Positions 1 through 5,950 of a DNA stretch of 5,950 bases are shown here, in pieces. The stretch is from the NCBI GenBank assembly GCA_003505905.1, contig DNXM01000089.1, positions 3,829 to 9,778 of the forward strand, written 5' to 3'. The stretch comes from Oscillospiraceae bacterium. GTDB lineage: Bacteria > Bacillota > Clostridia > Oscillospirales > Acutalibacteraceae. The translations under genes and the position numbers were made by a program. How positions within the stretch are numbered: the stretch's first letter is position 1; each line of letters opens with the position of its first letter. The notes under the pieces are model-generated. The model made no database searches. It saw nothing but the letters and a program-made list of their open reading frames with translations, and was not told the origin of the DNA.

Positions 1-25
1 TTTCCCTTTCACACTTCATTGAAAA

Positions 26-991
26 TCAGATGCGGCTTTCAAGCACCGTGAGTGTACCGCTCACTGTGAAAGCACCCGCATTCGCCGGAACGAACACGCC
101 GTCGCCCTTGGTCAAATCCAACACGGTACCGTCGCATTCGATTTTGCCGTTTCCGTCCAAAATCATCAAATGAGCAAAGGAGGATTCATCCGTTTTTGCG
201 GTATAGCAATCGGTGATCTCCGCTTTTTTGACGCTGAACAGCGGACAAGTGAGCAATTCGGTCACTGTTGCGCCGTCAAGCTGTTCAACTTTACAGCAAG
301 TCGGAATCGACGGGCAAGGCGGCTCGCACAAGGTTACATCGAGTGTTTCCTTGATATGAAGCGGTCTCGGACCGTTGCAACGGGCATCAAAACGGTTGTA
401 ATCATACGCTCTGAATGTCACATTGGAATTTTGCTGAACTTCGGCAAGTAATATACCTTTACATATCGCATGAAGTGTTCCCGCCTCGATAAGGAAGAAA
501 TCGCCCTTTTTGACTTCAACATAATTGACCACTTCATCCACACGGTTTTCTTCAATCGCCTTAGCGAATTCTTCCGTTGTGATTTTATTTTTGAAACCGT
601 AAATAATGCGTGCGCCCGGCTCGCAATCCATAATATACCAGCATTCCGTTTTACCGAAGCCGCCGTTATATTGTTTGGCATAGGCATCATCGGGATGAAC
701 CTGAACAGACAAATCATCTGCCGCATCAATGAATTTAATTAACACGGGAAAATCGTCAAAATTCCGTGCCTTTGTGCCGAGAATTTCTTTGCCGTTTTTT
801 TCAATCAGCTTTGATAACGTCAAGCCGTCAAATTCGCCGCCCTGTGCGGAGCACTCATGGTCGAGAAAGCAGGAGAGCATCCACGCTTCGGCGCAGTTTT
901 CCAAATCGGTTTCCACGCCGTAATCCTGCATCAGTTTTTTTCCGCCCCAAATGGTGGAAACCGCAAAGGGCTTGAGCTTGGTAATTTTCAT
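26..991 (-). CDS. manA: Class I mannose-6-phosphate isomerase (zinc-dependent)
   Basis: This enzyme interconverts mannose-6-phosphate and fructose-6-phosphate in the cytoplasm, linking mannose use and GDP-mannose supply to glycolysis. The product is 321 aa, the size of the short Bacillus-type class I enzymes (about 315 aa). Visible family motifs are AEAWMLS near residue 35, the zinc-site QVHPDD at 97-102 (Gln and His ligands), TECWYI with the Glu ligand at 116, EAGTLHAI with the His ligand at 174, and the active-site region NVTFRAYDYNR with Arg194. All expected metal ligands are present. A C-terminal cupin-like beta domain follows (about 235-321). I chose the ATG at 991 because GGAGG lies 5 nt upstream; an adjacent ATG at 994 leaves only 2 nt, and a TTG at 1003 lies at the Shine-Dalgarno itself. 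It is transcribed divergently from the DUF2508/bofA pair and looks monocistronic within the window. An unusual cysteine cluster (C222, C226, C232, C233) sits between the catalytic core and the C-terminal domain. Family assignment is secure. Confidence 0.95.
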   Translation of the reverse strand: MKITKLKPFAVSTIWGGKKLMQDYGVETDLENCAEAWMLSCFLDHECSAQGGEFDGLTLSKLIEKNGKEILGTKARNFDDFPVLIKFIDAADDLSVQVHPDDAYAKQYNGGFGKTECWYIMDCEPGARIIYGFKNKITTEEFAKAIEENRVDEVVNYVEVKKGDFFLIEAGTLHAICKGILLAEVQQNSNVTFRAYDYNRFDARCNGPRPLHIKETLDVTLCEPPCPSIPTCCKVEQLDGATVTELLTCPLFSVKKAEITDCYTAKTDESSFAHLMILDGNGKIECDGTVLDLTKGDGVFVPANAGAFTVSGTLTVLESRI

Positions 992-996
992 CATAA

Positions 997-1001
997 CCTC
1001 C
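997..1001 (-). promoter_or_regulatory. manA ribosome binding site (GGAGG)
   Basis: Read on the minus strand the sequence is GGAGGTTATGATGAAA. The GGAGG core is 2 nt from the first ATG (994) and 5 nt from the second (991). The second spacing is closer to normal, so 991 is preferred; the protein would gain one Met if 994 were used. The site rules out the upstream TTG at 1003. Confidence 0.75.
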
Positions 1002-1057
1002 AAATATTTGTATAAATTCCGTCATATCTGTCCATCCTTTTCACATAACTATCTTAC

Positions 1058-1063
1058 AGGAGG
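1058..1063 (+). promoter_or_regulatory. Ribosome binding site of the DUF2508 gene (AGGAGG)
   Basis: A full-consensus AGGAGG lies 6 nt upstream of the ATG at 1070. It fixes the start of this small gene and supports it being truly translated. Confidence 0.85.
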
Positions 1064-1069
1064 ACGCTT

Positions 1070-1321
1070 ATGACTGTCACGGAAATACGATTCAAAAAGA
1101 GAAACGAAAAGAGCGAAGATGAACTCTTGCTTGAAGAATTGCATCAATTACATGAGGCATTGAACCATGCCTACAACTGCTTTGAGTTGTTGAGTGACGG
1201 CGATTTGGTGGAGGCCACCATTTATGAAATCGAGGCACTCAAAGCACGCTACCGTCACCTGCTTTGTATTGCAAAAGAACGAAACATTCAATCCGAAAAG
1301 AGGGATATTTATGGGTGCTGA
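1070..1321 (+). CDS. YaaL-like DUF2508 family protein
   Basis: This is a small, charged, probably cytoplasmic helical protein of 83 aa with no membrane segment or signal peptide. It resembles B. subtilis YaaL (about 74 aa): a basic N-terminus (RFKKRNEK), an acidic/leucine-rich first helix (about 16-45), and a C-terminal helix (about 46-73). The C-terminal pattern EALKARYRHLLCIAKERN matches the YaaL end (AxYFFYLREAKQRN, recalled from memory). The molecular function of the family is unknown. Its identity is strengthened by context: in Bacillus, yaaL sits directly upstream of bofA, and here the next gene is a BofA homologue that starts 11 bases inside this gene, so the two are probably translationally coupled. 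A consensus AGGAGG 6 nt before the ATG supports the start. In Bacillus the recR gene precedes this pair; here the upstream neighbour is divergent manA. Confidence 0.85.
   Translation: MTVTEIRFKKRNEKSEDELLLEELHQLHEALNHAYNCFELLSDGDLVEATIYEIEALKARYRHLLCIAKERNIQSEKRDIYGC
1299..1304 (+). promoter_or_regulatory. bofA ribosome binding site inside the DUF2508 gene
   Basis: AGAGGG lies 6 nt before the ATG at 1311, within the last codons of the upstream gene. It decides the bofA start over in-frame ATGs further upstream (1194, 1224), which would add residues that are merely the DUF2508 gene read out of frame. Confidence 0.7.
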
Positions 1322-1577
1322 ACCCCTGCCCATTCTATTTGCCGCCGCCAGTGTGGCGGTGCTGTTATGCGTTTGCATCAAAAATCACTGTGTCATAAAA
1401 GGCTTCTTGGCAAGTGCCGTGCAGGGAATCTGTGCGCTGTATGCAGTGCGTTTGCTCGGCTTTGCCATTGGAATTTCCATGCCGATAAACTTTTACACGC
1501 TTGGCATCGGCGCTTTTCTCGGCTCACCCGGCGTTGCGCTGACCTTGGCGGCACAAACGATTTTTCACCTGCATTAA
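1311..1577 (+). CDS. bofA: BofA family protein (pro-sigma-K processing inhibitor type)
   Basis: This is a small integral membrane protein of 88 aa, like B. subtilis BofA (87 aa). BofA in Bacillus holds the intramembrane protease SpoIVFB inactive in the outer forespore membrane, delaying pro-sigma-K cleavage. Hydrophobic segments lie at about 6-23, 30-55 and 61-84. The family C-terminal signature is clear: PINFYTLGIGAFLGSPGVALTL (58-79; Bacillus PINLVTxxISGILGIPGIAAL, from memory). An ungapped alignment to the Bacillus protein places Asn60 and Thr63 on BofA N61 and T64, but Arg47 on N48; those three Bacillus residues are reported to matter for SpoIVFB inhibition. The start at 1311 has AGAGGG 6 nt upstream and overlaps the DUF2508 gene by 11 bases. 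The 3' end overlaps the convergent GH95 gene by 4 bases. No sigK, spoIVFA or spoIVFB lies in the window, so a role in sigma-K control is inferred from the family only; many Clostridia keep BofA with altered sigma-K control. Confidence 0.88.
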   Translation: MGAEPLPILFAAASVAVLLCVCIKNHCVIKGFLASAVQGICALYAVRLLGFAIGISMPINFYTLGIGAFLGSPGVALTLAAQTIFHLH

Positions 1578-3778
1578 GCTACATAGGTATATTCTTTTCC
1601 GGCAGATAGAACGCAATCCGTAAACGCTCCGTTCCCTTCCACACGAACCGTTTGACTGCGCTCGGACAAAAGCGTAAACGACTCCACTTTTCCGTTTTTG
1701 AAGCAAGCGGAAACGGTAAGGTTGCCTCTGGCACGCAAGCCGAAGAACGAACCGCTCATTTCGCTTTTCACAGCAGGCAGGAACGACAAAAAGCCCTCAT
1801 GGCTTTGCAGCAGCATTTCACCGATACCTGCCGCTCCGCCGAAGTTACCGTCAATTTGGAACGGCGGATGCGTATCAAACAAACTCGGCAAAGTGGATTT
1901 GGTGAGCAGGGCACGCACATTTTCGTACGCCTTTTCGCCGTCATGCAAACGGGCAAACAGGTTAATCAGCCATGCACGGCTCCAGCCCGTATGACCGCCG
2001 CCGTTGGACAAACGGCGATCCAGCGTCACCCGAATTGCCTTATACAAGTCCGACTGACTGCGTGTAATGGTGTTGCCCGGATACAAGCCGTACGCATGGG
2101 AAATGTGGCGGTGTCCCGGGTCAACCTCTTCATAGTCTTCCAACCACTCCATAAGTTGACCGTACTTGCCAACCTGCAAGGGCGGAAGCTTTTGACGGGC
2201 TTCTCGTGCCTGCTGTGCCATACGGTCATCCAAGTGCAGTTTTTCTTCCGTTTGCACATAGGAATCCAGCAAACCCGACACAATTTCGATATCCATTGTC
2301 GGCATCATGCACATACATACCGTTTTGCCGTTTGGCAGACGGTAATCATTCTCCGGGGAAGCGGACGGACCCGTGAGCAAATAGCCGTCCTTTGATTCCA
2401 TCATATAATCCAAGAAAAATTCCACACAGCTTTTCAAATAAGCATAAGCCGTGTTCTTCAAAAAATCTGAGTCAAGCGAATACAGGTAATGCTCCCACAT
2501 ATGAGAAGCAAGCCACGCACCGCCCATCGGCCACAAGCCCCAAATGCCGTCGGCAGGTGCATTGAACCCGTAAATATCGCTCAAATGGTGCGTCACCGTA
2601 CCCTTACATCCGTAATAATCCTTTGCCGCCTGTTTGCCTTGGTCGAGCAGATTGCCGTTCATATAATCAAACAGCGGTAAAGTGCATTCGTCAAGATTCG
2701 CCTGCTCCGCCTGCCAATAATTCATTTGCAGGTTGATGTTGGTGTGATAGTCCGCATTCCACGGATTTTTTGTTTTTTCGCCCCAAACGCCCTGTAAATT
2801 TGCCGGCAGGGAGCCGGGACGGCTTGAGGATACAAGCAAATATTTGCCGAACTGCCAATACAGCGACATCAACGAATAATCGTGTGCCGACTTATCCTTT
2901 TTCAGCCGTTCCAATCGTTCGCCGACGGTGAGGGAATCCAGCGATTTCTCCTCGTCAAACGCAACATCGGAGCGGAGCATCAGCGACGAAAAATCTCGGA
3001 TATGCTCCTGCTTGATGTTCTCATAATCCGCAAGCGTTTGGGTGAGCTTGGCTCGGCACGCCGACTCAACATCCGCACAACGGTTGTCCGTTGCAATATG
3101 AATATAAAGCACGGCTTTTTTTGCAGAACAAACACGGACCTTGCCGTTTTCGGCGGTCAATTCGCCGTCACTCTCCGCTTTGACTCCGACACAAAAGCGA
3201 TGAGTACCGCTGAAGGTATGGCAACGAGCAAGCAGCAAACCGTTTTCGGCGGTCACTTCATCCGTACAGTCCCGCTCAAAGGAAAGCGTAAAGGATTGCG
3301 GCTGACTAAACGAAAAAGACACCGCCGTCACATTTTGCGGATAGGAAACAAAGCTTTCCTGCTCGGTCAGAACATTGCCTTTTTTATAGCAAACTCGGCC
3401 GATGCCCTGATTCAAAAGCAAATCACGGGTGTAGTCGGTCGGCTTTTCTTTGTTATCAAAATCAACAAACAGATTGCCTGCCACTTCAAACGAGCTGATA
3501 ACCTGAAAATCATTTTCCAGGTTCTTTTCCGCCCACTTGGCGGCTTCACTGTTTTTGCCCTCGGCAAAAAGCTGACGAATGTGCGCAATCTTGTTCGGGA
3601 AATCAGCAGGAACTTGATAGCTTTTGGTTTCATCCCAAACCGTTTCCTCGTTAAGCACAAGCTTTTCGGTATCGGTTCGACCGAACACGGACAAGCCCAT
3701 GAAGCCGTTGCCCACGGGAGAAGAATTTTCCCAGCATTCGGCAGGATTGTTCAAATGAAGAATATAATTTTTCATCAT
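1574..3778 (-). CDS. Glycoside hydrolase family 95, probable cytoplasmic alpha-L-fucosidase
   Basis: This 734-aa enzyme is predicted to remove terminal alpha-1,2-linked L-fucose (or possibly L-galactose) from oligosaccharides by an inverting mechanism. The N-terminal beta-sandwich domain (about 1-270) carries the family opening PVGNGFMGLSVFGR (21-34) and LNEETVW (42-48). An (alpha/alpha)6-barrel follows (about 290-665), then a C-terminal beta domain (about 666-734). Catalytic motifs match Bifidobacterium AfcA as I recall it: YHTNINLQMNYW (344-355) with His345, Asn347 and Asn349 on AfcA His419, Asn421 and Asn423; SPEN with Glu476 as general acid; and QIDGNFGG with Asp643 on Asp766. Retention of the His favours fucosidase over the L-galactosidase subgroup, reported to have Thr there. 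There is no signal peptide or membrane anchor, so it should act on imported sugars in the cytoplasm. Its ATG (3778) immediately follows the TGA of the kinase gene; a second in-frame ATG is at 3775. Exact substrate is unproven. Confidence 0.93.
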   Translation of the reverse strand: MMKNYILHLNNPAECWENSSPVGNGFMGLSVFGRTDTEKLVLNEETVWDETKSYQVPADFPNKIAHIRQLFAEGKNSEAAKWAEKNLENDFQVISSFEVAGNLFVDFDNKEKPTDYTRDLLLNQGIGRVCYKKGNVLTEQESFVSYPQNVTAVSFSFSQPQSFTLSFERDCTDEVTAENGLLLARCHTFSGTHRFCVGVKAESDGELTAENGKVRVCSAKKAVLYIHIATDNRCADVESACRAKLTQTLADYENIKQEHIRDFSSLMLRSDVAFDEEKSLDSLTVGERLERLKKDKSAHDYSLMSLYWQFGKYLLVSSSRPGSLPANLQGVWGEKTKNPWNADYHTNINLQMNYWQAEQANLDECTLPLFDYMNGNLLDQGKQAAKDYYGCKGTVTHHLSDIYGFNAPADGIWGLWPMGGAWLASHMWEHYLYSLDSDFLKNTAYAYLKSCVEFFLDYMMESKDGYLLTGPSASPENDYRLPNGKTVCMCMMPTMDIEIVSGLLDSYVQTEEKLHLDDRMAQQAREARQKLPPLQVGKYGQLMEWLEDYEEVDPGHRHISHAYGLYPGNTITRSQSDLYKAIRVTLDRRLSNGGGHTGWSRAWLINLFARLHDGEKAYENVRALLTKSTLPSLFDTHPPFQIDGNFGGAAGIGEMLLQSHEGFLSFLPAVKSEMSGSFFGLRARGNLTVSACFKNGKVESFTLLSERSQTVRVEGNGAFTDCVLSAGKEYTYVA

Positions 3779-4855
3779 TCAGCGTTTCACCCTTGCGTTG
3801 CCGCTCCACACGCTCCAAACCTGCTCTTCGTCCGCAGGCTGTGCGTAATCGGTGAGGAAGGTGGTGGCAAGTGCGCCCGTTGCCCAACCGAACTGAATCC
3901 ACTTTTCGCTTTCCCAACCCTTTAGAATGGCGTAAAGCAAACCGCCGACAAAGCCATCGCCGCCGCCGATGCGGTCAAGCACATGGATTTCACGGGGTTC
4001 CACGGTGTGCCAAGTGCCGTTTTCGAGCATGATAGCACCCCACAAATGGGTGTTGGCATTGACGACCTGACGCAAGGTAGTTGCATAAACGGAAGCGTTC
4101 GGATACTGTTCCCGAACCACCTCAATCATGCCCTTGAAGCTTTCGATTTTTGCCGAAAGGTCTTTTCCGCCTGCTTCGGGACCTTGAATGCCCAAGCAAA
4201 GCTGAAAATCTTCTTCATTGCCGACCAAGATATCGGCAACGCCTGCAATTTCTTTGAAAATGGCGCTCAACTCCGATTCTCTGCCTTCCCAGAAGGTTGC
4301 ACGGTAGTTGAGGTCAAAGGAAATGACGGTGCCGTATTTTTTAGCGGCACGGGCAAGCTCCAAACAGAACACACCCGTATCAGGCGAAAGAGCGGCAATC
4401 AAGCCCGAAAGGTGAAGCACGGCAACACCCTCGGTGCCGAAAATGCGGTCAAGGTCAAAGTCCTTGATATTCAAGGTGCGGCCGACCTCGCCGGCACGGT
4501 CGTTCAAAACACGGGGCCCACGGGAGCCGTAACCGCTGTCGGCAATATTGAACTGATGGCGATAGCCCCACGGACCACCCTGCTCAACCTCGGCACCCTC
4601 GTAGCTCATGCCACGGGCACGCAGATTGCTCTTAATAAACGAAGCAATCGGACTGCCTTTAACAAAGGTGGTCAGCACCTTGACCGGCAAGCCGAGATAA
4701 GAAGCAATGGAAGCGACATTGGTTTCGGCGCTGGTCGCCTGCATGGTGAAGGTATCACTTGAAGCGACCGGCTGACCTGCCGCAGGGCAAATGCGAACAC
4801 CCATACTTGTGGGAACAACCAGGGACCACATGGCGTTTTGTTTTAATTCTTTCAT
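3779..4855 (-). CDS. PfkB-family sugar kinase (2-keto-3-deoxygluconate kinase-like)
   Basis: This is a 358-aa ribokinase/PfkB-fold kinase that transfers phosphate from ATP to a sugar or sugar acid in the cytoplasm. The C-terminal PfkB signature is present as DRIGGGDGFVGGLL (294-307), with Asp300 the expected catalytic base. SFDLNYRATFW (179-189) resembles the Asp-Asn-Arg block of KDG kinases, and LVGNEEDF (210-217) is the usual NExE-type segment. Two sites deviate: the N-terminal Gly-Gly substrate motif is replaced by TSAETN (41-46), and DTxGAGD is DRxGGGD. These suggest a distinct subgroup, so 2-keto-3-deoxygluconate, fructose or another sugar are all possible. I chose the ATG at 4855 because AAGGAG lies 9 nt upstream; an open frame continues to 5044, but those 63 extra residues are gnd read in another frame. 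It starts 22 bp after gnd and abuts the GH95 gene, consistent with one operon. Confidence 0.88.
   Translation of the reverse strand: MKELKQNAMWSLVVPTSMGVRICPAAGQPVASSDTFTMQATSAETNVASIASYLGLPVKVLTTFVKGSPIASFIKSNLRARGMSYEGAEVEQGGPWGYRHQFNIADSGYGSRGPRVLNDRAGEVGRTLNIKDFDLDRIFGTEGVAVLHLSGLIAALSPDTGVFCLELARAAKKYGTVISFDLNYRATFWEGRESELSAIFKEIAGVADILVGNEEDFQLCLGIQGPEAGGKDLSAKIESFKGMIEVVREQYPNASVYATTLRQVVNANTHLWGAIMLENGTWHTVEPREIHVLDRIGGGDGFVGGLLYAILKGWESEKWIQFGWATGALATTFLTDYAQPADEEQVWSVWSGNARVKR
3788..3793 (-). promoter_or_regulatory. GH95 ribosome binding site inside the kinase gene
   Basis: On the minus strand AGGGTG lies 9 nt before the ATG at 3778 (14 nt of AAACGCTGAATGATG follow it), within the last codons of the kinase gene. 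It is weaker than the other sites in the window. With the kinase TGA directly abutting the ATG, the hydrolase probably relies partly on translational coupling to the kinase. Confidence 0.5.
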
Positions 4856-4864
4856 TTTCTCTAT

Positions 4865-4870
4865 CTCCTT
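4865..4870 (-). promoter_or_regulatory. Ribosome binding site of the PfkB kinase (AAGGAG)
   Basis: AAGGAG, read on the minus strand, lies in the 22-bp gap after the gnd stop codon and 9 nt before the ATG at 4855. It decides the kinase start against the upstream extension into gnd. Confidence 0.8.
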
Positions 4871-4877
4871 CCAGCGG

Positions 4878-5950
4878 TTAAATGGAATACTGCGATGCGG
4901 CGGTGTTTCCGCCCTCACCTGTCCAATTCGTGTGGAAGAACTCACCTCTCGGTGCATCCACACGCTCATAGGTATGTGCTCCGAAGTAGTCACGCTGTGC
5001 CTGCAGCAAATTCGCCGGCAAGCGAGAGCAACGGTAGCCGTCATAGTAATTCAAAGCCGTAGTCATAGCGGGAATCGGAATGCCATTGAGCATGGCGGCG
5101 GAGCAAACTCTTCTCCAGCCTGCCTGTGCACGGTCAATCGCCTGCTTGAAATACGGGTCGAGCAAGAGATTGGCAAGGTTCGGATTGCTGTCAAACGCCT
5201 GCTTGATCTTGCCGAGGAAGACGCTGCGGATAATACAGCCGCCACGCCACATCAAAGCAATGCCGCCGTAGTTCAAATTCCAATCGTATGTCTTTGCGGC
5301 ATCACGCATGAGCGTATAGCCCTGCGCATAAGAAATAATCTTTGCGGCAAACAAGGCATTGCGGATGTCTTCAATAAATTGAGCCTTGTCGCCCTCGAAC
5401 GCCGGCTTCGGACCCGTAAGCACTTTGGATGCTTCCACACGCTCCTCTTTCATCGCACTCAAGCAACGGGAAAACACGGCTTCGCCAATCAAGGTCAGCG
5501 GAACACCCTCATCCAAAGCGGAAATGCCCGTCCATTTGCCTGTGCCCTTTTGTCCCGCGGTATCCAAAATCTTATCGACAATCGGTGCGCCGTCCGTATC
5601 CTTGTAAGCCAAAATATCACGGGTGATTTCAATCAGGTAGCTGTCCAATTCGCCCTGATTCCATTCGGCAAACACTTCGTGCATTTCGTCGGCATTCATA
5701 CCGAGCAAATCATGCATGAGCTGATAAGCTTCACAAATCAACTGCATATCACCGTACTCGATGCCGTTGTGAACCATCTTCACAAAGTGACCTGCGCCGT
5801 TTTCACCGACCCAATCACAGCAGGGAGAGCCATCCTCAACCTTGGCGCAAATCGCCTGCAAAATCGGCTTGACAATCGGCCAGGCTTTCGGCGAACCGCC
5901 GGGCATAAGGCTCGGACCTTTGAGCGCACCCTCTTCGCCGCCGGAAACGC
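4878..5950 (-). CDS. gnd: 6-phosphogluconate dehydrogenase, decarboxylating (N-terminus cut by window edge)
   Basis: The enzyme oxidises and decarboxylates 6-phosphogluconate to ribulose-5-phosphate with NADP+ in the pentose phosphate pathway. The window holds the last 356 residues; about 110-130 residues, including the dinucleotide-binding Rossmann motif, lie beyond the right edge. The visible part begins [18 protein letters not shown], the conserved substrate-binding loop, so the frame continues upstream of the first visible ATG (5906), which is internal. The catalytic block [17 protein letters not shown] follows with Lys57, Asn61 and Glu64 of the visible part (Lys183, Asn187 and Glu190 of the sheep enzyme). 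The family signature [13 protein letters not shown] comes next, and the C-terminal tail [13 protein letters not shown] carries the Arg and His that reach the neighbouring subunit's active site. The full-length tail indicates the long, dimeric, E. coli-like type (about 470 aa) rather than the short Gnd type. It is the most upstream visible gene of the gnd-kinase-GH95 unit; the promoter is outside the window. Confidence 0.96.
   Translation of the reverse strand, partial: VSGGEEGALKGPSLMPGGSPKAWPIVKPILQAICAKVEDGSPCCDWVGENGAGHFVKMVHNGIEYGDMQLICEAYQLMHDLLGMNADEMHEVFAEWNQGELDSYLIEITRDILAYKDTDGAPIVDKILDTAGQKGTGKWTGISALDEGVPLTLIGEAVFSRCLSAMKEERVEASKVLTGPKPAFEGDKAQFIEDIRNALFAAKIISYAQGYTLMRDAAKTYDWNLNYGGIALMWRGGCIIRSVFLGKIKQAFDSNPNLANLLLDPYFKQAIDRAQAGWRRVCSAAMLNGIPIPAMTTALNYYDGYRCSRLPANLLQAQRDYFGAHTYERVDAPRGEFFHTNWTGEGGNTAASQYSI

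Larger units (their letters stand above)
992..1069. other. Divergent intergenic region between manA and the DUF2508/bofA unit
   Basis: This 78-bp gap separates two start codons pointing away from each other, so promoters for both transcripts would be expected in it or just inside the flanking genes. It is AT-rich near manA. A weak plus-strand -10 candidate (TATAAA, 1011-1016) is visible but lacks a good -35 at normal spacing. On the minus strand no well-spaced sigma-A promoter was found. The perfect 10-bp palindrome CAAATATTTG (1001-1010) touches the manA Shine-Dalgarno but is short enough to occur by chance. I therefore call no specific promoter or operator. Confidence 0.5.

Noticed and set aside
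1..25. Possible terminator after manA at the left edge.
   Set aside because: Only 25 bases are visible after the stop codon and they show no stem-loop with a T-run; the terminator, if any, is outside the window.
1001..1010. Perfect 10-bp palindrome CAAATATTTG upstream of manA, considered as an operator.
   Set aside because: Several perfect 10-bp palindromes are expected by chance in about 6 kb, and there is no second copy or known matching regulator site.
1194..1310. N-terminal extension of bofA by 39 residues.
   Set aside because: It lies inside the DUF2508 gene in another frame; BofA proteins are about 87 aa, and the 88-aa form has its own ribosome binding site.
1652..2395. A 247-codon open frame on the plus strand opposite the 3' half of the GH95 gene.
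   Set aside because: It is antisense to conserved catalytic motifs, shows low-complexity shadow composition and no recognisable motif.
3144..3255. A 16-base direct repeat (CCGTTTTCGGCGGTCA at 3144-3159 and 3240-3255) within the GH95 gene.
   Set aside because: The copies are in frame, 32 codons apart, and both encode TAENG in the beta-sandwich domain. Flanking residues do not repeat, so this is probably a chance turn motif, not a domain duplication or mobile element.
2882..3925. A 347-codon open frame on the plus strand, opposite the GH95 and kinase genes.
   Set aside because: It runs antisense across the boundary of two genes with clear family motifs, has no recognisable domain and no good ribosome binding site. 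It looks like a codon-composition shadow.
4856..5044. N-terminal extension of the kinase by 63 residues.
   Set aside because: The extra residues are gnd read in another frame, are Arg/Ser-rich without similarity to PfkB starts, and a good AAGGAG site precedes the ATG at 4855.

Overview
The window looks like the chromosome of an anaerobic, spore-former-lineage Firmicute of class Clostridia, probably a gut Oscillospirales/Ruminococcaceae-type bacterium. The evidence is a DUF2508 (YaaL-like) gene paired with a BofA-family gene, strong AGGAGG-type ribosome binding sites, cysteine-rich proteins and a host- or plant-glycan hydrolase. The assignment is inferred from gene content only. Almost every base is coding, and I see no RNA gene, mobile element, CRISPR array or plasmid feature.

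Layout, left to right. (1) Minus strand, 26-991: a class I mannose-6-phosphate isomerase (manA). (2) A 78-bp divergent intergenic gap, 992-1069. (3) Plus strand, 1070-1577: a two-gene unit with overlapping reading frames, a YaaL-like DUF2508 protein followed by a BofA-family membrane protein. (4) Minus strand, 1574-5950: three tightly packed genes read from right to left. They are 6-phosphogluconate dehydrogenase (gnd, cut off by the right edge and lacking its N-terminal NADP-binding part), a PfkB-family sugar kinase, and a GH95 alpha-L-fucosidase-type glycoside hydrolase. The kinase starts 22 bp after gnd, and the hydrolase ATG directly abuts the kinase stop codon. bofA and the hydrolase converge and share a TTAA, so each stop codon lies inside the other gene.

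How the genes may work together. The gnd-kinase-GH95 unit reads as a small cytoplasmic sugar-use operon: the hydrolase releases a sugar from an imported oligosaccharide, the kinase phosphorylates a sugar or sugar acid, and gnd feeds the pentose phosphate pathway. The kinase substrate cannot be fixed from sequence, and no transporter, regulator or classical fucose gene (fucI, fucK, fucA) is visible. ManA connects mannose-6-P and fructose-6-P. The YaaL/BofA pair is functionally unrelated and belongs to the sporulation-associated set.

I did not find a convincing undescribed system. The points most worth a second look are the odd substrate-site motifs of the kinase, an Arg at a position of BofA that is a key Asn in B. 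subtilis, and the combination of enzymes in the hydrolase operon.
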